Numbered from the stretch's first letter, positions 1 to 8,988 are shown. The stretch is 64,000 nucleotides of DNA from Terriglobia bacterium (GCA_020072815.1 JAIQGE010000006.1:62001-126000); one strand, 5' to 3'. The notes: generated from the letters alone by a model not told the origin. Translations and numbers: made by a program.

Positions 1-1
1 T

Positions 2-523
2 CGCGGCGTGGAGATCGCGGAGATCACCCTGCACGTGGGCCTGGGCACGTTTCAGCCCGTACATGTTGAGCGCGTGGAAGACCACAAGATGCATGGCGAG
101 AGTTTTCATATCTCAGAAGCTGTGGCGGCACAGATCAACCGCGCGTTGGAAGAGAAGCGCCGGGTGGTGGCCGTGGGAACCACCACGGTTCGGGCTTTAG
201 AATTTGCTGCTTTGCAGCAGCAAACCGCCGCGGAGCGAAGTCCCGCAGCGAATGTTCGTGGCGGCCCGGCCACGTCGTCCGCAGAAAGCAAAGCGCCCGT
301 CCGCATCGCGCCCGGTTCCGGCGAAGCCGGCATCTTTATCTATCCCGGCTTTCAATTTCGCGTGGTGGGAGCGATGCTCACCAACTTCCATCTGCCCAAG
401 TCCACACTGCTGATGCTGGTTTCAGCATTTGCGGGAAAGGAAAACATTTTGCGCGCTTACGAACACGCAGTGCGTGAGCGCTACAGGTTCTTTTCTTACG
501 GCGACTGCATGTTTGTGGAGTGA
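2..523 (+). CDS. queA: S-adenosylmethionine:tRNA ribosyltransferase-isomerase QueA, C-terminal part (5' end outside window)
   Basis: QueA transfers and isomerises the ribosyl group of SAM onto 7-aminomethyl-7-deazaguanine in tRNA, giving epoxyqueuosine in the cytoplasm. The open frame runs in from the window edge, so the start is missing. Visible family signatures are [11 protein letters not shown] near the beginning, [10 protein letters not shown] in the middle, and [17 protein letters not shown] followed by [13 protein letters not shown] at the end, which is the normal QueA C-terminus. About 35 residues rich in Ala, Pro and Ser between ALEFAAL and APGSG look like an insertion in a loop. The call is secure because several conserved blocks occur in the right order. 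Confidence 0.95.
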   Translation, partial: RGVEIAEITLHVGLGTFQPVHVERVEDHKMHGESFHISEAVAAQINRALEEKRRVVAVGTTTVRALEFAALQQQTAAERSPAANVRGGPATSSAESKAPVRIAPGSGEAGIFIYPGFQFRVVGAMLTNFHLPKSTLLMLVSAFAGKENILRAYEHAVRERYRFFSYGDCMFVE

Positions 524-538
524 CGCCCGTTATACTGA

Positions 539-685
539 CCGCCTTGCCTGCTGGACGCCTATCCCCTGGCCGACATCAAAAATATCCGCAAAATTTGGGC
601 CGTCGTGCTGGATGGCCGCTTGCTGACGCGAACCGATTTGGACAAGATGCTCGAACAAGTGGCCGCGTACGCCCTGAACCACTGA
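539..685 (+). pseudogene. Remnant: C-terminal tail of an amidohydrolase
   Basis: Right behind queA a short open frame, with no start codon or ribosome site, encodes a peptide containing YPLADIKNIRKIWAVVLDGR followed by LLTRTDLDKML. This matches the closing segment of imidazolonepropionase-like amidohydrolases, where 'NPLxDIRNTRKIxxVxxDGK' ends the metal-dependent hydrolase fold. The rest of such a gene is absent; the frame is closed upstream by a stop at 536-538. I read it as the 3' scar of a deleted or recombined amidohydrolase gene. A chance frame is unlikely given the continuous family-like pattern, but expression is improbable. Confidence 0.6.
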
Positions 686-775
686 TTGGCCGTCCGCGAC
701 CGGCTCGTGGATGGTGGCATGGTAGGCTGAATGCTGTAGGCAATCATAGATTCTCGTCTTAAGGAATTATCCAGG

Positions 776-1927
776 GTGCGTGTCCAGCTCACGGTCTTCA
801 TCAGCATTGTGCAATCCATACTTTTCCTTGGCCATTTTTTTCTGTACCTAACGTGGTCTCGATTTTGGGGCGGGGCCGCGTCTTCCACGGCCATGAAGAT
901 CACTCTGGGACTGCTTTCCATCAGCTTTGTGCTGGCTTCGCTGCGCGGATGGTACTCCCACAGCTTTCTTGTGCGCTGGTTCTACCGGCTCGCCGCGCTG
1001 TGGCTGGGCGTGGCCAGTTATTTTCTATGGGCGTCACTGTTGTGCTGGATGGTGTATGGCGCTGCCCGGCTGGCCGGGCTGGGGTGGCCGCGCGCTTACA
1101 TTGCTGACGCGCTTTTCGGCGCGGCGATTCTTACTTCGGCCTTTGCCGTGGTCAACGCGTCCTGGCTGCGGGTGACTCGCATCAAGGTTGAGCTGCCCAA
1201 CCTGCCGCCGCAGTGGCGCGGACGCACCGCCGGCATGGTCAGCGACCTCCATCTGGGCCACGTGCGCAACGGAAGGTTCGTCCGGCGCGTGGTGAGCAAG
1301 CTGGCGGAGTTGCAGCCGGACATCGTTCTTATCGCCGGCGATTTGTATGACGGTATGTCCGCAGATTTTGAAAAGCTGGCTCAGCCGTGGGCAGAGTTCA
1401 TCGCCGCACAGGCCAAAGCATCGCCGCACGCCAAATCCTTTCTGGGCGTTTTCGCCATTCCCGGCAACCATGAAGAGTTTTATCGCTATACGGAATATCT
1501 GGCGCCGTTGGTCCGGGCCGGCGTGCATTTCTTGCACAACGAGAAAGTTGAAGTCGAGGGCCTGCAGCTCGTCGGCGTGAACTACAGCGATGCCGGGCAT
1601 CCGGAAAACTATCGCGCTGTGCTTCGCCACGCCCAACTGGACAAGGAGCGCGCGAGCATCCTGCTGTTGCATGCGCCGGTGCAATTGCCCATCAGCCTGG
1701 ATGAAGGAATTTCGCTTCAGCTTTCCGGACACACCCACGGCGGCCAGTTCTTTCCCTATACATGGATCGCCGGGCGCGTCTGGGGCAGGTTCATTTACGG
1801 CTTGCAGCGGCTGGGAAACTTGCAGATCTTTACTTCCTACGGCGCCGGGACCTGGGGTCCTCCGATGCGACTGGGGACACGACCGGAGATTGTGCTGATT
1901 ACCTTGAGCGACAAGCTCCAGACCTAA
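776..1927 (+). CDS. Membrane-anchored metallophosphoesterase (YkuE-like)
   Basis: A calcineurin-like phosphoesterase of 383 residues. The N-terminal 130 residues are hydrophobic and form about four membrane segments. The catalytic domain follows with the ordered metal-binding motifs DLHLGH, AGDLYDG, PGNHEEF and SGHTHGGQ, so all metal ligands appear present. Relatives such as YkuE act on phosphoesters or lipid-linked substrates at the cell surface; the substrate here is unknown. The start is GTG at 776, preceded by AAGGA at 761-765. It stands alone between the queA remnant and a secreted-protein pair. Confidence 0.88.
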   Translation: MRVQLTVFISIVQSILFLGHFFLYLTWSRFWGGAASSTAMKITLGLLSISFVLASLRGWYSHSFLVRWFYRLAALWLGVASYFLWASLLCWMVYGAARLAGLGWPRAYIADALFGAAILTSAFAVVNASWLRVTRIKVELPNLPPQWRGRTAGMVSDLHLGHVRNGRFVRRVVSKLAELQPDIVLIAGDLYDGMSADFEKLAQPWAEFIAAQAKASPHAKSFLGVFAIPGNHEEFYRYTEYLAPLVRAGVHFLHNEKVEVEGLQLVGVNYSDAGHPENYRAVLRHAQLDKERASILLLHAPVQLPISLDEGISLQLSGHTHGGQFFPYTWIAGRVWGRFIYGLQRLGNLQIFTSYGAGTWGPPMRLGTRPEIVLITLSDKLQT

Positions 1928-2134
1928 GAAAATCCTTAGTCCGCAGTTCCAAAATGGAACCGATGGAAAGCTATTGTTCTTAGAGCTACCATGCAAGAAA
2001 CTACCCCTTGGACGATCTAGCTACTAAGGCACTTACTATTGCCTGAAATACTAGTTGTAAATTAGCTCGCTGGCTTGATATACACAAACATGACTCGGAC
2101 AGCTACAGTTGTTACAAATCTACAAGGGAGAGCT

Positions 2135-2596
2135 ATGACAATGAAACTGATCAACTTGTTGTTCGGCGGACTGCTTTGTTTGCTCTTGGTAGTTGTGCTT
2201 GCCTCTCAAGCATCAGCCGCAGGCTGTGGGCTTGCTGCCAGACCTATTACTGTCGTTTGCGGTGAGGGATGTGGAACGCAGGTAGGTGGCGTTTGCGTGG
2301 CTGGAGGAGATGCAGGGAGTTATTGTTTCAATGGCTTTGGAGATTGCTGTGGAACGGAATACACTACAGCTAACACAGCACCCGATGGCGGTTGTACTCA
2401 GGGCGGTGGGGGCTCTCATAACAATGATAGATGCACAGTCGATCACCGAGTGATGCAATTTCATCCGCGAGTCTTTTTGGCGAGTAGCTGTAGCGGATCC
2501 CTGCGGACAGGCGAAGGCGTCATTTTGCCAGGGCTGAAAGACGCAAGTTCTGAACTCCCCATCCATGAGACCCGCCAGATCGGAGGGGGCCGATGA
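2135..2596 (+). CDS. Small secreted cysteine-rich protein, unknown function
   Basis: I do not recognise a family. The 153-residue product starts at ATG 2135 with an AAGGGAG ribosome site at 2124-2130; earlier in-frame ATGs lack such a site. A Sec signal peptide (hydrophobic stretch to QASAAG, cleavage near residue 30) is followed by a mature part rich in Gly and Cys, with about a dozen cysteines in pairs such as CGEGCG and GDCCG. That pattern suggests disulfide bonding outside the cytoplasm. Its stop overlaps the next start by 4 nt (ATGA at 2593-2596), so the two genes are translationally coupled and probably act together. The second half has fewer cysteines and low similarity to anything I know. 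Confidence 0.6.
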   Translation: MTMKLINLLFGGLLCLLLVVVLASQASAAGCGLAARPITVVCGEGCGTQVGGVCVAGGDAGSYCFNGFGDCCGTEYTTANTAPDGGCTQGGGGSHNNDRCTVDHRVMQFHPRVFLASSCSGSLRTGEGVILPGLKDASSELPIHETRQIGGGR

Positions 2597-3657
2597 CCAA
2601 CGGTTGGCCTGTTATGATCGTCGGCCTTCTGCTTGCTCAAATCGCAGCGGCGCAGAAGGAGCCTGCAGCGCCATCTGGCGCTGCAGGGACCAATGAGAGT
2701 CCCCTCGTGCTGAACGCGGGAACCATAACCAAAACCCAACTACAGGGACGGCCGATGGCAAAAGTGACATGCGACGAGGACGGGAATGTCTATACCCGTC
2801 TTTATGTGCACGAAAAGGCCATTGACGGCACGTTGTTTCAAGTTCCGATCCAACAAGTCAAAGCTGACGGCAGTCTGGGACGGCTGTTTACTACCGCTGA
2901 GAGCCAATTAAAAGATTTATCCATTGCGGATTTTTTTGTAGGCGCAAAGGGTGAGATGTATGAGCTCGGCTGGACGCCAAAGAAGGAAGTCTATGTTCTT
3001 GCTTTTGGGGATGATGGAGCGATTAGGTCAAAAACCAAGCTAGAAGCGCCCTTTTTTATGGCTTACCAGTTTGCTGTCTTTAAATCGGGCGAATTCCTGG
3101 TGAGCGGAACTCAAGGCCAAGACCAGCACGAACCCTTTACTGCTGTTTTTGATGCCAGCGGCAGAATGGTGAAGAAGTTATCTTCGCCGGAAGACGAAGG
3201 GTTCAAGAAAAGCGCAGAAACCGGCGACTCGAATAGCATTTCGCAGAGCACCGGCGGCACTGGTAACGCCTCCGTCGAGTTGGGCGAGGCGGTCGCGGGG
3301 TCTGATGGCAATGTCTATCTTCTGCGATCCAGTTCACCGGCCGTTGTCTATGCGATCTCTCCGGCGGGGGAAATAGTCCGTACGGTAAATGTTGATTCTG
3401 GTGACCCGGCGCTGTTTCCGACAGGAATGAAGGCATCCCCGGGAAGACTTGCGCTCGTATTTCATAAGGGCCGAGGCGCCACCCAAGCGGACGGAATAGT
3501 GCGAGTCGTCGATCTCCAAGGGAATTCAGTTGCCAACTACCTTCTGAACAGCCTTTGGGGTGGCGGGGCACTGACCTGCTATGTTCCACCTGGCTTCATC
3601 TTTGCCAACACGAAGAGCGATGGATTTGTCTACTTTTATCACGCTGAGCCGAAGTAA
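2593..3657 (+). CDS. Secreted protein with beta-propeller-like repeats, unknown function
   Basis: A 354-residue product beginning with a signal peptide that ends near AQIAAAQ. The mature part has recurring 'DGxVY' strand patterns (DEDGNVYTRLY, GAKGEMYELG, GSDGNVYLL, KSDGFVYFY), as in NHL/6-bladed propellers, but without a clear family signature. A low-complexity Ser/Gly/Thr segment lies near residue 210. The start overlaps the stop of the cysteine-rich gene by ATGA, implying coupling. I infer an extracytoplasmic scaffold or sensor role, with no substrate evidence. Confidence 0.6.
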   Translation: MTNGWPVMIVGLLLAQIAAAQKEPAAPSGAAGTNESPLVLNAGTITKTQLQGRPMAKVTCDEDGNVYTRLYVHEKAIDGTLFQVPIQQVKADGSLGRLFTTAESQLKDLSIADFFVGAKGEMYELGWTPKKEVYVLAFGDDGAIRSKTKLEAPFFMAYQFAVFKSGEFLVSGTQGQDQHEPFTAVFDASGRMVKKLSSPEDEGFKKSAETGDSNSISQSTGGTGNASVELGEAVAGSDGNVYLLRSSSPAVVYAISPAGEIVRTVNVDSGDPALFPTGMKASPGRLALVFHKGRGATQADGIVRVVDLQGNSVANYLLNSLWGGGALTCYVPPGFIFANTKSDGFVYFYHAEPK

Positions 3658-3895
3658 GCGGATTTGCCTGCCTCAGGGGGAAGTCCTAAGAAGCTCAATT
3701 CTGTGAGCCAACGCTTCCTTCCGATTAAGATCCATCCGAAGCACCTCTTGCGGAAGACGAACCTTACAAAGGGATCAGCCCCATTTTTCGCTTGTATTTC
3801 GCCATGACTTGTGCTAACATAAGCCTTTTATTTACAGTAGCTTGTAAGTATTATGGAGTGCTTGGCATGGCGCTTGTGGTGCGCCCGTTACTCCC

Positions 3896-3980
3896 AAACC
3901 CACGCCAAACTCTACCCAGCCTCGCGAAAGCCGCGCGGCTGGGGCCCATTGGGATGCGTCGCATAAGCCTTTTGGAATCC
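3896..3980 (+). repeat. Dispersed intergenic repeat, copy 1 (split by an insertion)
   Basis: The flanks AAACCCACGCCAAA and ATTGGGATGCGTCGCATAAG match copies at 4079-4136 and 53139-53194. Here about 38 bases, including a GCCGCGCGGC hairpin, sit between CCAAA and ATTGGG, where the other two copies are continuous. The three copies share the order CCCACGCCAAA - TTGGGATGCG(T/A)CGCGTAAG - TTTAGA. Confidence 0.6.
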
Positions 3981-4078
3981 TAGTTGAGGTACCCGGGGTG
4001 GGGCAGGGAGATTGCCAAAATCGCCGAAATTGCCAAAATCGGGTAATTGAAAACCGTGAGGTCGCCGCGACATCGCTC

Positions 4079-4136
4079 AAACCCACGCCAAATTGGGATG
4101 CGACGCGTAAGTCTTTTAGACATTGGGATGAACACA
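4079..4136 (+). repeat. Dispersed intergenic repeat, copy 2
   Basis: Contains AAACCCACGCCAAATTGGGA followed by TGCGACGCGTAAGTCTTTTAGA and ends with CATTGGGATGAACA. It matches 53139-53194 almost base for base over the first 42 positions. The second TTGGGATGA near the 3' end gives an internal direct repeat of TTGGGATG about 30 bases apart. Confidence 0.65.
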
Positions 4137-4226
4137 GGGGGTAGGTACCCTGGCTAGTATCGTGGAGATAGGGGTCTCTCGCTGCGCTCGAGACTTCGGA
4201 AAAAGCTCTCCCGGGCATGATGAAGA

Positions 4227-6992
4227 ATGACAGCGATGGTTACAGCCAGCACAACTTCGCCGAAGGGCCGTGTCTTCCTCCTGGACACCATGTCCTTCAT
4301 CTTTCGCGCGTATCACGCCATGGCGCGGCAGCGGCCCATGTCCACGCGAAGCGGCGTACCCACCGCGGCCACGTTTGTGTTTGTGAACATGCTGCGCAAG
4401 CTGCGCGCGGACTTCAATCCGGAATATCTGGCGGCGGTGTTTGACGTTGCCGGGCCAACGTTTCGCGATGAACAGGCCAAGGCGGTTACGTCGGTCAAAA
4501 AGTTTGACCTCAAGACACAAACTTTTCAGGACACTGCTTACCACGGCTACAAGGCCCAACGGTCGGAGATGCCGCTGGACTTGGTCCAGCAGGTTCCCTA
4601 CATACGGCGCGCGCTGGAAGCCTACCGCATTCCCATTCTGGAGCAGGAAGGCTTTGAGGCTGACGACGTGATCGGCACGCTGGCGCGCAAGGCGGCTGAG
4701 CAGTCGCACCAAGTGCTGGTGGTCTCCAGCGACAAAGACATGCTGCAGTTGGTGACGGACAAAGTCCACGTGCTGAATCCGCCCAAAGACAATTTGATCT
4801 ACGACGCACCCAAGGTGGAAGAGGTCTTGGGCGTGCGTCCTGACCAGGTGATTGACGTGATGGCCTTGCGCGGCGATTCGGTGGACAACATTCCCGGCGC
4901 GCCGGGCATCGGCGACAAGGGGTCGGTGGACCTGATCAAGCGCTTCGGCACGCTGGACAACGCGCTGAACCACGCGGACGAGGTCGAGCGCAAAACTTAC
5001 CGCGAGTCGCTGCAAACTAACCGCGACATGATTCTGTGGAGCAAGCAGTTGGTCACCATTGATCAGAACGTGCACGTTGATCTGCATCTGAATCAGATGG
5101 TGGCAGGCGAGCCGGACGTGGACGCGCTGCGCCACTTGTTCAGCGAGCTGGAATTCACCACGCTGCTCAAGGAGCTAACCCCGACGCAGGAGCTGAAAGA
5201 GACCCAGTATGGCGAGGCGCAGTCCGCCGAGGAGATCAAGGCGCTGATCAAAGCGCAAAGCATCGTCGCCCTGGCGTTTGAGGTCCACACCGCTGCAGAG
5301 GCTGACGCGGAAGAGGACGCAGAAGCGGAAGACGAAGGGCCGTCACATAAGCCGGGCGACTTGTTCGGTTCGCAGCAGTCGTGGCTAGTCGCGGAAGAAA
5401 GCGGCGACAAGCCGCTGAGGCTGGGAATCTCAGTGAAAGCCGGCTCGGCTTTGACTGCGGCCTTGGATCACAGCGAGATCGCCACGGCGTTGAAGCGGCT
5501 TCTGAGCGACGACAAAATCCCCAAAGCCGTCCACGACTACAAGGCAGCGTTGCGCGAGCTACGTTCGCGTGGCATGGAACTGGCCGGCGTCCGCGACGAG
5601 CCCATGCTCTACTCCTATCTGCTCAATCCCACGTATGCCCGGCATTCACTGGCGGAGATAACTCTGCGCAGCTTGAACCAGACGCTGGCCGGCTCGCTGG
5701 CGGAGGCCGCCGACGTAACCGGGCGCGCTGCCGCCGTCCTGCGGAAGGAAGTGGAAACTCACAATCTGATGCCGCTTTACCAGCAGATGGACCTGCCGCT
5801 GGTTCCGGTGCTGGCGCGCATGGAAGAAGTCGGCGTCAAGATTGATACGGCGATTCTCAGCGAACTTTCCACGCGCCTGGAAAAAGAAAGCTACGCCAAG
5901 GCCGCTGAGATCCATCAGAAGGCCGGGCACGAATTCAACATCAATTCTCCCAAGCAACTGGGCGACGTGCTGTTCAACAAGATGAACCTGCCCAAGCCGG
6001 TGAAGTACGGACGGGGCAAGACCATCTCCACCGCGGTGGACGTTCTGGAAGAGCTCTCTGAGCAGCACGAAGTCCCACGGCTGGTGCTGGAGTATCGCCA
6101 GCTCTCCAAGCTGAAAAGCACATACGTGGACACGCTTCCCGCTTTACTGAGCCCGCAAACGCATCGCCTGCACACAACGTTCAATCAGACCGGCACAGCA
6201 ACGGGGCGCTTGTCTTCGACGAATCCGAATTTGCAGAACATTCCCATTCGCACCGAACTGGGACGCGAGATCCGCGCGGCGTTCATCGCCGAGCCTGGCC
6301 ACGTCCTGCTGGCGGCCGACTACTCGCAAATTGAGCTGCGGCTGCTGGCGCATTTCTCAGAAGATCCGCTGTTGCTGGAAGCTTACCGCCGCGGCGATGA
6401 CATACACACGCTGACGGCGTCACAGGTGTTCGGCGTGCCGCCGCTGATGATTGACGCCGAACATCGCCGCCGCGCCAAGGCCGTGAACTTCGGCATCGTG
6501 TACGGGCTTTCGGCCTTCGGCTTGTCGCAGCAGATCGGCATTGAACAGCGCGAAGCCAAGAAGTTTATTGACGCGTACTTTGAAAAGTACAAAGGCGTGC
6601 GGACCTTCATTGATCATGTGCTGGCGGAGACCCGGCGCGAGCAGCAGGTAAAAACGCTGTTCGGGCGCGTTCGTCCCATCCCGGACATCAACAGCAAGAA
6701 CGCCAACGCCCGCGGCTTTGCCGAGCGGACGGCCGTCAACACGCCGCTGCAGGGCACGGCCGCCGACCTGATCAAGCTGGCCATGATCCAGATTGACGAA
6801 GAACTCCGCGCGCGCAAGCTGCGCTCCCGCATGCTGCTGCAGGTGCATGACGAACTCCTGTTCGAAGTGCCGGAAGCCGAAGTGGAGACCATGCGCGAGT
6901 TTGTCCGCGAGAAGATGGAAAAGGTCTACGAGTTGAAGGTGCCGTTGCTGGTGGAGATTGGCGTGGGGCCGAACTGGAGGGACGTGGAGTAG
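4227..6992 (+). CDS. polA: DNA polymerase I
   Basis: Replication and repair polymerase of 921 residues with three domains. Residues 1-300 are the 5'-3' flap exonuclease (LLDTMSFIFRAYHA, GFEADDVIGTLA, SSDKDMLQLV, GIGDKGSVDLI). The middle is a 3'-5' exonuclease fold in which the usual acidic residues are replaced: AFEVHT stands where DxE is expected, DEPML replaces the FDTML block, and the Tyr/Asp motif III is not visible. An acidic linker rich in Glu and Asp sits inside it. The C-terminal polymerase domain is intact (DYSQIELRLLAH, RRRAKAVNFGIVYG, QVHDELLFEVP). It should therefore polymerise and remove primers but probably lacks proofreading, as in Thermus and Geobacillus enzymes. ATG 4227 or ATG 4236 could be the start. 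Confidence 0.97.
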   Translation: MTAMVTASTTSPKGRVFLLDTMSFIFRAYHAMARQRPMSTRSGVPTAATFVFVNMLRKLRADFNPEYLAAVFDVAGPTFRDEQAKAVTSVKKFDLKTQTFQDTAYHGYKAQRSEMPLDLVQQVPYIRRALEAYRIPILEQEGFEADDVIGTLARKAAEQSHQVLVVSSDKDMLQLVTDKVHVLNPPKDNLIYDAPKVEEVLGVRPDQVIDVMALRGDSVDNIPGAPGIGDKGSVDLIKRFGTLDNALNHADEVERKTYRESLQTNRDMILWSKQLVTIDQNVHVDLHLNQMVAGEPDVDALRHLFSELEFTTLLKELTPTQELKETQYGEAQSAEEIKALIKAQSIVALAFEVHTAAEADAEEDAEAEDEGPSHKPGDLFGSQQSWLVAEESGDKPLRLGISVKAGSALTAALDHSEIATALKRLLSDDKIPKAVHDYKAALRELRSRGMELAGVRDEPMLYSYLLNPTYARHSLAEITLRSLNQTLAGSLAEAADVTGRAAAVLRKEVETHNLMPLYQQMDLPLVPVLARMEEVGVKIDTAILSELSTRLEKESYAKAAEIHQKAGHEFNINSPKQLGDVLFNKMNLPKPVKYGRGKTISTAVDVLEELSEQHEVPRLVLEYRQLSKLKSTYVDTLPALLSPQTHRLHTTFNQTGTATGRLSSTNPNLQNIPIRTELGREIRAAFIAEPGHVLLAADYSQIELRLLAHFSEDPLLLEAYRRGDDIHTLTASQVFGVPPLMIDAEHRRRAKAVNFGIVYGLSAFGLSQQIGIEQREAKKFIDAYFEKYKGVRTFIDHVLAETRREQQVKTLFGRVRPIPDINSKNANARGFAERTAVNTPLQGTAADLIKLAMIQIDEELRARKLRSRMLLQVHDELLFEVPEAEVETMREFVREKMEKVYELKVPLLVEIGVGPNWRDVE

Positions 6993-7086
6993 AACAGCAA
7001 TTGGCAATTAGCACTTGGCAATTAGCGCTCCGCGTGGTGCCACATGTGAATGCGCTACCGGTGTGCAAAGGCAAAAGAGCTTTGAT

Positions 7087-7416
7087 TCAATTGCCGTGTT
7101 CGCCGCGTTCAACAGCTTCCTTGAGATAGCGGACATTGCGGATGCGGTTGATGTGCCAGGCACGCACGTATGGCTTGAGAAATATCTTGTAGAAGGCGCC
7201 GAATACAATCCACGCCAGGAACGGCAGTCCGGCAAAGATGGCCACGTAGCCCAACAGGGCCACCGTTGTAATCGCCACGCCTAAAGTTGCTCTGACGAAC
7301 TGGGGCAGCATAAACAACGCCGCGCCGGATAGGACCAGCACGAGCGCTGACCGCTTCAACCAGATTGTGGTCGCAGGACTCAAGTAACCGGAATATCGCA
7401 TACCAAGGCGAGACAT
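7087..7416 (-). CDS. Small two-helix membrane protein, unknown function
   Basis: About 109 residues with two hydrophobic segments (SALVLVLSGAALFMLPQFV and a longer stretch around VALLGYVAIFAGLPFLAWIV) followed by a basic tail (FLKPYVRAWHINRIRNVRYL). I do not recognise the family. The frame could also start a few codons earlier or later; neither ATG 7416 nor ATG 7401 has a strong ribosome site. It lies convergent with polA and downstream of glmM on the same strand, 66 bases from the glmM stop. Confidence 0.5.
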   Translation of the reverse strand: MSRLGMRYSGYLSPATTIWLKRSALVLVLSGAALFMLPQFVRATLGVAITTVALLGYVAIFAGLPFLAWIVFGAFYKIFLKPYVRAWHINRIRNVRYLKEAVERGEHGN

Positions 7417-7482
7417 ACAAGCAGAGTGAGGGGACGAAAGATCACGCACCGGCTAAATCGAGAAAAGAAGCGCACAATGTAC

Positions 7483-8853
7483 TCACGCCGAGACAACGCC
7501 GGTCCCCAGAGCGGCTTCCAGCGCAGCGGCAATCCTGTTCGCCAGCCGATGCACCGTTGCTTCGTCCGCGGCTTCGACCATGACGCGCGCCAGAGCCTCA
7601 GTGCCGGAGTAGCGCACATTGATGCGCCCGTCGCCGTTCAGTTCGCCCTCAGCCTGGCGAATCGCGGCCATGACTTCCGGAATTTGTTCCAACGGACGCT
7701 TTTCCCGCACGTGCACATTCTTGATGGTTTGCGGGAAAACTTTCAAGCTGCTTACCAACTCGGCCAGAGACTTGCCGCTGCGGCAGACTACCTGCAACAC
7801 GCGCAGAGCGGTAAGCAAACCGTCTCCGGTGGTGGCTTCGCGCGAAAGAATAATGTGGCCGGACTGCTCGCCGCCCAGCACGGCGCCGGTCTTCTGCATT
7901 ACTTCCAGCACATACTTATCGCCCACGGGCGCGCGCAGCATCGTGATACCGGAAGCACGCAGCGCAATTTCCAGCCCCATGTTGGACATCGTTGTGGCGA
8001 CTACAGTGTCATGCGCCAACTCGTTGCGTGACTTCAGTTCTTGCGCCAGGAGCAGCATGACGGCGTCGCCATTGACGATGGTGCCGGCAGCGTCGGCGAA
8101 GAGCGCGCGGTCGGCGTCGCCATCAAAGCAGATGCCCAGGTCCGCTTTGCGCGCCACCACTTCGCGGGCAACGACTTCCGGATGCAAAGCCCCGCAATTT
8201 TCATTGATGTTGCGGCCGTTGGGCGAGCTGTGGGTGTACTCCGCTTGCAGTCCACAGCGGCGGAAGACCTCCGGGGCAATCGCACTGACCGCCCCGTTGG
8301 CGCAATCCACCACCGCCTTGAGCTTCTCCGCGCGGGGAATGGGATGGGCAGCCAGCCAGTTGATGTAAGCAGAACGCAAGCTGGGATCTTCAGTGACCGC
8401 GGCGTTTGCTGAAGCTGCCGCGTCGTCTTTGCTGGAGGAATTCAACAGCGAAAAAATCTCGGTTTCGATCTCCAGTTCGGTGGCGTCAGGGAGCTTGTAG
8501 CCGTCGCCGCCAAACACTTTGATGCCGTTGTCCTGCCAGGGATTGTGCGACGCCGAGATCACTACGCCCGCGGAGAAATCTCGGGTATGCGTGACGTAAG
8601 CGACGCCCGGTGTGGTGATAACGCCGGCAGACTTCACTTCCACTCCGGCCTGGCGCAATCCGGCGGAGAGAACGCCGGCGATCCAGGCGCTCGATTCGCG
8701 CGTGTCCTGGCCGATCACCACGCGGCGCGGCCCGGACGGCAGATGGTCGCCCAAGGCGCGGCCCACGGCAAAGATGGTGGCCTGGTCGAGTGGGTATTCA
8801 CCGGCGACGCTGCGGATTCCGTCTGTGCCAAAAAGTCTTCTCAAATTCGTCAC
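7483..8853 (-). CDS. glmM: Phosphoglucosamine mutase
   Basis: GlmM converts glucosamine-6-phosphate to glucosamine-1-phosphate for UDP-GlcNAc and peptidoglycan synthesis. The 456-residue product starts with the family signature LFGTDGIRSVAGEYPL. It has the phosphoserine loop VVISASHNPWQDNGIKVF, the metal-binding FDGDADRALF and the sugar-binding GEQSGHIILS, and ends with RYSGTEALARVMVEA. I chose GTG at 8853 because it precedes LRRLFGTDG directly; the frame stays open 83 codons further upstream, but that part translates the intergenic repeat and is not family-like. xseA lies upstream on the same strand with 130 bases between. Confidence 0.96.
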   Translation of the reverse strand: MTNLRRLFGTDGIRSVAGEYPLDQATIFAVGRALGDHLPSGPRRVVIGQDTRESSAWIAGVLSAGLRQAGVEVKSAGVITTPGVAYVTHTRDFSAGVVISASHNPWQDNGIKVFGGDGYKLPDATELEIETEIFSLLNSSSKDDAAASANAAVTEDPSLRSAYINWLAAHPIPRAEKLKAVVDCANGAVSAIAPEVFRRCGLQAEYTHSSPNGRNINENCGALHPEVVAREVVARKADLGICFDGDADRALFADAAGTIVNGDAVMLLLAQELKSRNELAHDTVVATTMSNMGLEIALRASGITMLRAPVGDKYVLEVMQKTGAVLGGEQSGHIILSREATTGDGLLTALRVLQVVCRSGKSLAELVSSLKVFPQTIKNVHVREKRPLEQIPEVMAAIRQAEGELNGDGRINVRYSGTEALARVMVEAADEATVHRLANRIAAALEAALGTGVVSA

Positions 8854-8865
8854 CCGTCTCTTTTT

Positions 8866-8988
8866 ACCACAGAGGGCAGAGAGGACGCAGAGGGAGCAAG
8901 AACAAGGCTGAGAACGCGTGCCAACATAGCAACGGGTGACCGGGAAAGCCTGCTTCACCTTCGTGTTCTTTGTGTCCTCTGGGTTAGT
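8866..8988. repeat. Imperfect inverted repeat between xseA and glmM
   Basis: The left arm (8866-8893, ACCACAGAGGGCAGAGAGGA and on) and the right arm (about 8960-8988, CTTCGTGTTCTTTGTGTCCTCT and on, here read in two pieces) are imperfect reverse complements separated by about 65 bases. The 'accacagaggacacagagg' class of intergenic inverted repeats occurs in many GC-rich environmental bacteria. The right arm begins directly behind the xseA stop codon, so it may end or stabilise that transcript. Confidence 0.5.

Larger units (their letters stand above)
3658..4226. other. Gene-poor 569-bp region carrying dispersed repeats
   Basis: No credible coding frame is present. The first part (3658-3890) shows nothing recognisable. 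The second part holds two copies of the CCCACGCCAAAxTGGGATGCG repeat (3896-3980 and 4079-4136) and, between them, the AT-richer 'ATTGCCAAAATCGCCGAAAT' repeat at 4010-4054. A minus-strand frame crossing these repeats encodes the peptide word QFGVGL, which recurs at the copy near 53 kb; this is a by-product of the repeat, not a gene. Confidence 0.6.
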
